This document shows positions 1-6,377 of a stretch of 15,405 bases of DNA, in pieces. The stretch is from NCBI GenBank assembly GCA_012719195.1, contig JAAYAV010000168.1, positions 1 to 15,405 on the forward strand, given 5' to 3'. Source of the stretch: Anaerolineae bacterium. GTDB taxonomy: Bacteria; Chloroflexota; Anaerolineae; DRVO01. Position 1 is the stretch's first letter. Each line of letters opens with the position of its first letter. The notes under the pieces were generated by a model. The model was not told the origin of the DNA. It saw only the letters and a list, made by a program, of their open reading frames with translations, and ran no database searches. Both the position numbers and the translations under genes were made by a program.

Positions 1-312
1 ACCTCGGCGCGGCCGGGCGAAGCGGAAAACATGGTCATCGCCGGGCACCACAACATGGCGGGTGAGGTCTTTCGCGATCTGGTGACGCTCACGGTGGGAG
101 CGGAGGTATCGATCTTCGCCGGGGAGACTGAGCACCGCTACCTGGTCACGGACGTGCAGGTGTTGGCCGAGAAGGGAATGCCGCTAGAGGTGCGGCAGGC
201 CAATGGGCTCTGGATCGGCCAGACGGGCGCCGAGATGCTGACCATGGTGACCTGCTGGCCGTACAACAACAACACGCACCGGGTGGTGGTGAGAGCGCTG
301 CCGGTGGCCTAG
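1..312 (+). CDS. Sortase family transpeptidase, C-terminal part (5' end outside window)
   Basis: The reading frame is already open at base 1 and ends at the TAG at 310-312, so only the C-terminal ~103 residues are present. Three sortase signatures are visible: a His in AGHHN (His codon about 46-48), the active-site Cys in TMVTCWP (TGC at 253-255), and the Arg of NTHRVVV nine residues after the Cys. Together these form the His-Cys-Arg catalytic set. Sortases are membrane-bound cysteine transpeptidases outside the cell. They cut a C-terminal LPxTG-like signal and join the protein to the cell wall or to another protein. The TCWP...NTHR arrangement resembles class D/E/F housekeeping-type sortases, but the class cannot be fixed from this fragment. 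The N-terminal membrane segment lies upstream of the window. The gene converges on the surface-protein operon at 403-6213 and has its own terminator at 342-373. The ATG at 31 is internal, because the conserved sortase core continues upstream of it. Confidence 0.9.
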   Translation, partial: TSARPGEAENMVIAGHHNMAGEVFRDLVTLTVGAEVSIFAGETEHRYLVTDVQVLAEKGMPLEVRQANGLWIGQTGAEMLTMVTCWPYNNNTHRVVVRALPVA

Positions 313-341
313 ATAGGTGCCGGACGCTGAGTGGAACGCGG

Positions 342-373
342 AGAGGGGGGACCCACGGGCGGGTCCCCCCTCT
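342..373 (+). terminator. Hairpin terminator after the sortase gene
   Basis: A perfect 13-bp inverted repeat, AGAGGGGGGACCC at 342-354 with GGGTCCCCCCTCT at 361-373, encloses a six-base loop (355-360) and is followed by TGTTCAT. It starts 29 bases after the sortase stop, and the convergent glycoside hydrolase gene ends at 403. The stem is very stable but the T-tract is short, so the form is near-intrinsic. It may work for both converging transcripts, although the minus-strand side has no T-run. Confidence 0.8.
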
Positions 374-402
374 TGTTCATCAGGCGGGCGGTAGGGTGAG
401 GT

Positions 403-2616
403 CTAGCTCCCCACTCCCACGAGGGGGAGGATCACCGTGCTGCCGAGCGCCCACTCGTTCACGCTCACGTTGGCTATGCGCACCTCGGTGGGTCTTTCTG
501 CCGACGACTGGTAGACGTTGAACATGAGGCGGATGTCACGGCCACGCCAGGCGGAGAGGTCGAAGCTGGCGGGCGTCCAGCTCGAGGACTTGTAGAGAGT
601 GCGGACGGGGATGAGGTAGGTGGCTTTATCGTCGCCGGAGGCGTTCCGGTCCACCACGATGACCTCGAACCAGTCGTTGCCGGCGGCCGTCTCGGCGCTT
701 TGGATGCGGTACTGGAAGCGCAGGGTGGGCCGGGCCACCACCGGGTCGAGGTACAGGTCCTGGAAGGCGGTGCTGTTGCCGGCGCCGGCCATGTCCGGGT
801 TGGGATCGGGTATGAAGCCGCTGCCGAGGACAAGGCAGTTGCCCTTGGGGCAGTCGGTCGCGATGAGGGGCGGGGTGCTGCCCATGCTGAGCCAACCGTC
901 GGCGCCGGAAGCGAAGGTGCCGTTGGCGACCAGCTCCTGGGAAGTCACCCTGCCGGCGGTCTCGATGAGGATGTAGGGAGCGCCGCCGATCATGTACTCG
1001 GTGGATCCGGGCAGGTTGCGGTTGGTGGCTCGCGGCAGGCTGACCAGGTAGCGACCGCCTTGTGCGGTCACCGTGGAGGCATTGCCGGCAACGTCGATGA
1101 GGGCGGCGGTGCTGGAGGCGGCCGCGACGGAGGCCTGGACGTCGTGCCCCTGGGTGGCCCAGAGGACGGTGATCCGGTGGCCGGTGGCAGCGCGGTAGAA
1201 CGCGATCTGCTCGTGATCGCCGTTGGGGGTGATGCGCCAAAGGGGCTCGAGGCCACGGAACTGGGCCGCCACCGTCCGGAAGGCTGCTAGGGCGGGGCGA
1301 GAGGCGGCGTCGCTTGGGTAACAGGCAGCGCCGGGTTCGTTGCGGTAGAGGCCGTAGGCGTCACGAGCCTCGGGGCCGTTGCCGCAGTCGTCGTGGAGCT
1401 GGAAGTGGAAGACCACGTCGGCGCCCGAGTGGTAGGCGAAGGCGGCTGACTGAATGATGTAGGCGGCCTGCTCCTGGCGGGTGGCGCGGTAGGGGCTGGC
1501 CGGGTCGTTCTCGGGGCCGGGGTAGTCGTCCCACACCGGCACGCCCGATTCGGTTACCCAGATGGGCTTTGTGAGGCCGTGGGCGGAGAGCAGCGCGCGG
1601 GCGCGCGATGTGTGGTCGAGCGAGTCGGCGCTGCGACTGTAGAAGTGTATCGCGACGGCATCGAAGTAGTGGTTCCGCGCCGCTCGCTCGCCCTGGTTAG
1701 GGTCGGCGGACATTACCTGAAGCAGCTCGGGGAACCAGCCCGGGTTGAAGTAGGTGGCCAAGCCGCCGATCATCACGGTGCAGTTGGGGTCGGCCTGCTT
1801 GGCGGCCAGGTAGCCGACCTTGAGCAGGCGGTAGTACTGGTCCACCGAACCGCTCCAGAAGAAGCTCCAGTCCGGTTCGTTCCAGATCTCCCAGTGAGAG
1901 ACGCCCTGCCCGGCCGACCAGCCCCGGGCCCGGGCGAGAGCACCCCCGGGCTTGTAGCGACTCACCGTCTCGTAGACGTAGCGGGCCCAAGGGTTATCCG
2001 CGTTGATGGTCTTGCTCGGGCCGGGCGTGTCGCTGCCGTCGCTGAAGACGGGCCGGTCCAGGTGAGCGGGGGCGCTATTGGCGCTGTGAGCGGTCATCTC
2101 CGGGAAGGCGCGGGTGCGGCCGGAGGGCCAGAGCACGACCTGCTCGTCCTGGGCCGCCAGCCCCTGGGTGGAGGCAGCGGTGGCGTAGACCGGCGACGTG
2201 CCCAGGAGGATCGCGAGCGTCTGCAGTCCCTTGCTCACATCGTCGGCGACGGCCCGGTCCTGGGCAGAGAAGCTGTACTGGCCGGGCGAGGTCTCGATGT
2301 TCTGCCAGTAGAAGGGGAAGCGGTTCCAGGCCGCCCCGCTGGCGACAGCGCGATCGAGACGCTCCGTCCCGGCGTGATCCTCAGCGGAGGTGACGAAGCA
2401 GAGCCCCAGGGCCGGATTGGGCGCCATGGCCTGGGCCTCAGTCTCGGCCGCGGCTAGGTCCTGGGCGGCGAGGTGCTCGGCCGCCTGGGAGAGGACCGCG
2501 CCGAAGGCGGCCAAAGCGAGCAGGGTAAGGACGAGTCTAGTGATCGGTGATCGCATGCGTCGTATGCCTCGCCGGTGGTCGGTACTGCGGGCGGTTGGCC
2601 GACTGGTCGTCATCAT
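403..2616 (-). CDS. Secreted clan GH-A-like glycoside hydrolase with C-terminal jelly-roll-like domain
   Basis: A 737-residue exported protein. Residues 1-24 are Arg-rich, followed by a hydrophobic signal/anchor segment (about 25-45). Residues about 68-470 look like a (beta/alpha)8 glycosidase of clan GH-A (GH39/GH5-like). W-E-I-W-N-E-P gives the candidate acid/base Glu247 and W-V-T-E-S-G the candidate nucleophile Glu356, the usual NEP...E spacing of about 110 residues. Residues about 561-723 start with N-G-T-F...G-W, typical of carbohydrate-binding jelly-roll modules. The protein ends in ILPLVGVGS. The likely job is cutting an extracellular or envelope glycan; the substrate cannot be read from the sequence. 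The start codon overlaps the stop of the upstream surface-protein gene as ATGA (2613-2616). An SD-like AGGGG (complement of 2620-2624) lies 3 bases from the ATG at 2616 and 6 bases from a second ATG at 2613, so either may be used. An internal ATG at 2556 would give a shorter signal peptide. Family confidence is good, exact GH family is low. Confidence 0.82.
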   Translation of the reverse strand: MMTTSRPTARSTDHRRGIRRMRSPITRLVLTLLALAAFGAVLSQAAEHLAAQDLAAAETEAQAMAPNPALGLCFVTSAEDHAGTERLDRAVASGAAWNRFPFYWQNIETSPGQYSFSAQDRAVADDVSKGLQTLAILLGTSPVYATAASTQGLAAQDEQVVLWPSGRTRAFPEMTAHSANSAPAHLDRPVFSDGSDTPGPSKTINADNPWARYVYETVSRYKPGGALARARGWSAGQGVSHWEIWNEPDWSFFWSGSVDQYYRLLKVGYLAAKQADPNCTVMIGGLATYFNPGWFPELLQVMSADPNQGERAARNHYFDAVAIHFYSRSADSLDHTSRARALLSAHGLTKPIWVTESGVPVWDDYPGPENDPASPYRATRQEQAAYIIQSAAFAYHSGADVVFHFQLHDDCGNGPEARDAYGLYRNEPGAACYPSDAASRPALAAFRTVAAQFRGLEPLWRITPNGDHEQIAFYRAATGHRITVLWATQGHDVQASVAAASSTAALIDVAGNASTVTAQGGRYLVSLPRATNRNLPGSTEYMIGGAPYILIETAGRVTSQELVANGTFASGADGWLSMGSTPPLIATDCPKGNCLVLGSGFIPDPNPDMAGAGNSTAFQDLYLDPVVARPTLRFQYRIQSAETAAGNDWFEVIVVDRNASGDDKATYLIPVRTLYKSSSWTPASFDLSAWRGRDIRLMFNVYQSSAERPTEVRIANVSVNEWALGSTVILPLVGVGS

Positions 2617-4910
2617 AGGCCCCTGAAGACCACGTGGTACGAGTAATGAAATAGAGTATTCCCATGGTTACTGCAAGTCTCGTCGTCAAGGTCCACCGTG
2701 AGTTGGTGAGCGGTGTCGCTGGCGCCGTTCATCACCGTGACAGTGTAGGTTCCCTTGTACATGGCGAACTCCACCCGACCCGGCCCGAACTCGGGCTTGT
2801 TGCCGGTGGTGACGACCGTCTCTCCGCCGGCCCAGGTGACCTTGAGGTTGACGCCGGCCAGGCCGCGGCCTTCGGCGTCAGTGACGTCGATGAAGAGGTG
2901 GTGGTTCTGGTTGTTCTCGGCGCAGGATAGGCGCCGGGTCCAGGCCAGGACGTACTGGGGCGGGTCGGCGCCACGCTCGCTCCAGTTGATCTCCAGCCAC
3001 TGGTGCCCGTTGCTGCAGTCGTCGGACGTCGGTAGAGCCACAGCGCGCGAGAGCATCTGGCCGCTGTCATCGGCCAGGGCAGCGAACCAGGTACCGGCTC
3101 GGGGACCGGTGCCGAGCACGAAGTCCCAGCGTCCGTCGGCATCGGTAGGGTTGCTCAGGCCGCCGTCCCACCCGTCCGCCCAGACGCGCACGCGCATCCC
3201 GGGAAGGGGAGCGCCGGAGGGCCCGGTCACTCGACCCTTGATGCCGGTGGTACCGCAGTTGGCGGTGCCCACTATGGGCGAGCCGAGTATGAAGCTGTCG
3301 GCCTCGGCGCGGCGCACGCGCGTGGGCGTGACCTGCGGGGTGGGGCTGGCGTCCGGGCGTGGCGTCGACGTGGGAGCGGGAGTGGGGCTGGGCCCTGGCG
3401 GCGAGATGATAAGCGGCAGGAAGGCCACCGGCTCGGTGGGGGCGATCTGGTCGGGGAGGCCTATGGTGCCCATGAGGCCGGTAGCCTCCATGGTCATGAG
3501 CCGCTGCACCACCAGGGGACCGTCGCTGGCAAGGGCGAAGCCGGAGGAGAAGCCGGTGTCCCGGTTCTGGGCCAGGCTGTTGACGTTAACGACCTTGAGT
3601 TCACCGGGCAGGAGTGCCCAGGAGAGCGCACCGGTCACGGGCGCAGCGGGGAGGAGGGAAGCGCTGACTACGGCACCGGTGGTTCCGGGGTTGAAGATGG
3701 CGAGGTAGGTGGTGTAGGGCCTGCCGGTGCTACCTTCGGCAAAGTACCAGCGCTGGGCAGCACCGGGAGCCCCGATGCTGGCGGTGCCGGTGTAGTAGGC
3801 GGAATCGTAGACGACCACCTCGGCAGCGATCGGAGCATCGCCTTTCAGCACCAGGCTTAGGTTGCCGGACGGAATGCGGTTGTTCTCTGCCTCTTTGTCG
3901 AGCCACACCGTCTGCCGGCTGTGGGCGGGAACGCTGTAGGTGACGGTCTGCTTCTGCGCACCCTGCCAGTAGGTAGCCTCGACGTTGGCGAGGGCGTCGC
4001 CCGGGTTCAGCAGCAGGAGCCAGGAGTCGTAGTTGCCGTCGGCCATCAGCAGCGGGAAGTAGAGGGAGCGGTTGAGCATGGAAGCCCCGGTGCTGGCGTG
4101 GGCTCCCTTGCCGCCGTCGGCGCCGGGGAAGCGAGACACCCGCTGTACGACCACCGGGGCGTCGGCGCTGATGCGCACGCCCACGCTGCCGGAGAGCGAG
4201 CTGATATCCGAAAGCGGTAGACGCAGCGTCGCCTGGGGGCCGACGGTGCGGGCCGCCACCTCGGTCTGCCCGGTCTCGCTGTAGAGGGTAAACGCCAGGC
4301 TGACGGAAGTGAGGCCAGGGTTGTGGATGTGCAGCCGGGTCTCGTAGGTCCCGGTGGGCCCCTCCGGCAGGTACCACACCGTGCTCGGAGTGGCGACGCC
4401 CGCGACAGTGTAGCCGTCGTTGGCGAAGAAGACACTCTGCTCCGCCACCAAGGGGATGTCAGAGGTCACCTTGGTGCTGAACTCGCCGGTGACGCGCTGA
4501 TTGGCGTAGAGGTCTAGCCGACCCTGCGCCGGGACCTCGACGGCGAATGCCTGAGTGGAGCCGGAGTCCAGCAGGTAGTGCACGGTGGCGCGGGCGATGG
4601 TGGTCCCGGGGTTGGCGAGCAGGAGCCAGGTATGGTGGGTATCGCCGGAAGGGACGGCGATGCCATGGGCGAAGTACCAGGTGGTGGCGCCGTAGGCATC
4701 ACCGGTAGCGGTGAGAGCGCCCAGCCCCACTGGCAACGGGGCCGGAGCTTCGTCCTCACCGGACGAGGGAGCCACGGTGCGCTGTAGCCACTGGGCCACG
4801 TCCAGCGGTTGCACCGGACCCGCTATCAGCGACACGGCCGCAGCGGCGGCGAGGAGAAGCAGCAGGCCCACGGCCAGTCCGCGCAGCCAACGACCAGATT
4901 CCTTCTTCAC
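2613..4910 (-). CDS. Large cell-surface protein with four tandem repeats, Pro/Thr linker and two Ig-like domains
   Basis: About 765 residues, exported. Lys/Arg residues near the N-terminus are followed by a Leu/Ala-rich membrane or signal segment (about 13-30). Four repeats of about 85-90 residues follow (about 77-166, 178-260, 282-370, 387-474). Each opens with a W-Y-F-A-E-G-like strand, then W-L-L-L-x-N-P-G, and closes with S-D-x-P-[L/V]-V-x-[E/Q]-[Q/R]. This repeat type is common in Chloroflexota and Actinomycetota surface proteins. Then comes FLPLI (about 497-501), a Pro/Thr/Ser linker (about 504-531), a carboxypeptidase-regulatory-like beta domain (about 555-645) and a final Ig-like domain (about 673-765). 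No catalytic site is seen, so an adhesion or structural role is inferred. The frame opens at a TTG at 4928, but the GTG at 4910 is preferred: AGGGGAG (complement of 4918-4924) lies 7 bases upstream, and the GTG falls 4 bases after the LCP stop. The gene overlaps the downstream glycosidase by ATGA, so it is the middle gene of a coupled operon. Confidence 0.8.
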   Translation of the reverse strand: MKKESGRWLRGLAVGLLLLLAAAAAVSLIAGPVQPLDVAQWLQRTVAPSSGEDEAPAPLPVGLGALTATGDAYGATTWYFAHGIAVPSGDTHHTWLLLANPGTTIARATVHYLLDSGSTQAFAVEVPAQGRLDLYANQRVTGEFSTKVTSDIPLVAEQSVFFANDGYTVAGVATPSTVWYLPEGPTGTYETRLHIHNPGLTSVSLAFTLYSETGQTEVAARTVGPQATLRLPLSDISSLSGSVGVRISADAPVVVQRVSRFPGADGGKGAHASTGASMLNRSLYFPLLMADGNYDSWLLLLNPGDALANVEATYWQGAQKQTVTYSVPAHSRQTVWLDKEAENNRIPSGNLSLVLKGDAPIAAEVVVYDSAYYTGTASIGAPGAAQRWYFAEGSTGRPYTTYLAIFNPGTTGAVVSASLLPAAPVTGALSWALLPGELKVVNVNSLAQNRDTGFSSGFALASDGPLVVQRLMTMEATGLMGTIGLPDQIAPTEPVAFLPLIISPPGPSPTPAPTSTPRPDASPTPQVTPTRVRRAEADSFILGSPIVGTANCGTTGIKGRVTGPSGAPLPGMRVRVWADGWDGGLSNPTDADGRWDFVLGTGPRAGTWFAALADDSGQMLSRAVALPTSDDCSNGHQWLEINWSERGADPPQYVLAWTRRLSCAENNQNHHLFIDVTDAEGRGLAGVNLKVTWAGGETVVTTGNKPEFGPGRVEFAMYKGTYTVTVMNGASDTAHQLTVDLDDETCSNHGNTLFHYSYHVVFRGL

Positions 4911-4914
4911 GTTA

Positions 4915-6213
4915 TCACTCCCCTGCAATCACATCCCAACCCAGCACGAGGGTCATGTTTGTCTCAGGCGGCGCGCCATCCGCGCGCACTACTCGGTCGC
5001 CGTCGAGGTGGAACCGATCCATCAGGTAGGCTTCTGCTGCCGGTGACGGCGAGTACACGATGAGCATGGTGCGGTCGAGCGGCCCGCTATCCCGGTCGGC
5101 CACCGCGTTTACCGCTGCTCCCACGGCCGTGAGGCGCTCGGCGGTCAGCGACGCGAGGCCGGGTAGGTTGGTGGCGTTTTCGACCCGCAGGCTCACGCCT
5201 GCCAGCGGCTGGCCCTGGGGCAGCCGGGCGGCGAACATCTCGGAGACTAGGGCGTGAATGCCATCCCAGTTGGGCAGCAGCACCTGGGCGCCGCTGCCGG
5301 TGATGTAGTCGCTCGCAAGGGTGCGATCGAGTACGCGGGCATCGAGGGCCAGGATCTTGGCCTTTGTGGCCCACCCGGCCAGCGATACCAGTGCCCCGGC
5401 TCCAGCGTTCGTCTCCACAGTGTCCTCGAGCGCTCGCGCTAGGGCGGGCAGACGGGGCAGGACGCCCGGCGTCAGGACACGGTCCCGGGCGGCGTACACG
5501 ATCTGCTGCTGTCGGCGGGCCCGATCGAAATCGGAGTCGCCGTGGCGGGTGCGGGCATACTTGAGCGCCAGGTCGCCGTTGAGGTTCTGGGTCCCGGCGG
5601 GAATGAACAGCTCTATGGTGCCGTTGGCGTCGTCGGGATAGGTGGGATCGTAGATGTCGTAGGGGACCTCCACTGTCACGCCGCCGAGGGCATCGATGAT
5701 GCGGGCGAAGCCGGCAAAGTCGAGAGTGGCCCAGTAGTCGACGGGTACCCCGAAGTTCTGCTCGACGGTGAGGGCGGCGAGGCCCGGCCCACCGTGGGCG
5801 ACGTCGTAGGCCTGCCCGAGGAAGAAGGCGGTGTTGATGCGGCCCTCGCCATGACCGGGTATGGTGACCCAGAGATCGCGTGGGATCGAAAGCAGCGTCG
5901 CTGCCTTGGCCTGGGGATCGAACAGCGCCAGCATTATGGTGTCGCTGCGCGAGGGGCCGGACTCGTCCTGCCGCTGGTCGGTTCCGAGGAGCAGGAAGGT
6001 GACTGGCTCCGTACCCGACCAGACGGGTGCGGCGGGCGAGAGGATGCTGCTGAGCGACGAAGCCCAGGCAGAGTGGCGAAAGTTAGCCAGCCCTGCTCCC
6101 AGAAGGAGGGCGCAGAGCACTGCCGCCACCAGGCAGCCGCAGGGCAACACTGAACCGCGTGAGCGAACGGTCATATGGGCGAGGACGTCTCCCGGGTCGT
6201 GATCAGTTCCCAC
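4915..6213 (-). CDS. LCP (LytR-CpsA-Psr) family glycopolymer transferase with LytR_C domain
   Basis: 432 residues from the GTG at 6213. An ATG at 6174 (419 residues) is an equally possible start; neither has a convincing SD. A membrane segment lies at about 24-44 (LPCGCLVAAVLC...), with the rest outside the cell. The LCP catalytic domain spans about 72-248 and shows the family motifs LLGTDQR, RSDT, SIPRDLWV, GRINTAF, LGGVTVEVP and ALKYARTRHGDSDFDRARRQQ. These hold the Asp/Arg residues that bind the polyprenyl pyrophosphate substrate and metal. A C-terminal LytR_C domain (about 339-428) follows. LCP proteins transfer anionic glycopolymers from lipid carriers to peptidoglycan or to proteins; which polymer is used here is unknown. 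It is the first gene of the minus-strand operon. Its last codons contain the SD of the surface-protein gene. It is divergent from the GHL10 gene, with a candidate promoter at 6270-6298. Confidence 0.92.
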   Translation of the reverse strand: MGTDHDPGDVLAHMTVRSRGSVLPCGCLVAAVLCALLLGAGLANFRHSAWASSLSSILSPAAPVWSGTEPVTFLLLGTDQRQDESGPSRSDTIMLALFDPQAKAATLLSIPRDLWVTIPGHGEGRINTAFFLGQAYDVAHGGPGLAALTVEQNFGVPVDYWATLDFAGFARIIDALGGVTVEVPYDIYDPTYPDDANGTIELFIPAGTQNLNGDLALKYARTRHGDSDFDRARRQQQIVYAARDRVLTPGVLPRLPALARALEDTVETNAGAGALVSLAGWATKAKILALDARVLDRTLASDYITGSGAQVLLPNWDGIHALVSEMFAARLPQGQPLAGVSLRVENATNLPGLASLTAERLTAVGAAVNAVADRDSGPLDRTMLIVYSPSPAAEAYLMDRFHLDGDRVVRADGAPPETNMTLVLGWDVIAGE

Positions 6214-6269
6214 CGTCCGGCGATTCTCGAGGTCGACGAAAGACGCCGAGACCGGCGGCTCGGTGGAGC

Positions 6270-6298
6270 GTTACAGAGCCTAGACGGGGATTCTGCAA
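6270..6298 (-). promoter_or_regulatory. Candidate sigma-70-type promoter for the LCP/surface operon
   Basis: Read on the minus strand, TTGCAG (complement of 6293-6298) and TGTAAC (complement of 6270-6275) are separated by 17 bases. They match the consensus -35 at 3 of 6 positions and the -10 at 4 of 6. The implied leader is about 50 bases to the GTG at 6213 or about 90 to the ATG at 6174. It is the best candidate in this short divergent region, but weak by sequence alone. Confidence 0.35.
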
Positions 6299-6329
6299 TT
6301 TGTGTGCCCAGCCCGGCCGGGCGCGAGTC

Positions 6330-6359
6330 ATGGTACGCTCTGCAGGGGTTGGCTATAAT
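6330..6359 (+). promoter_or_regulatory. Promoter with perfect -10 box upstream of the GHL10 gene
   Basis: A perfect TATAAT stands at 6354-6359 in otherwise very GC-rich DNA. The best -35 at the right distance is poor (ATGGTA at 6330-6335, 18-base spacing, 3 of 6). The box lies 18 bases before the ATG at 6378, which gives a leader of roughly 12-18 bases. It lies inside an open frame running back to 6159, and so argues that translation starts downstream of it. Confidence 0.55.
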
Positions 6360-6377
6360 CGGCCCACGGCGAGGGGG

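Noticed and set aside
1579..2457. A 292-codon plus-strand open frame inside the glycosidase gene.
   Set aside because: It lies opposite the catalytic domain of a well-supported gene, and its Gly/Val/Arg-rich product looks like a shadow frame.
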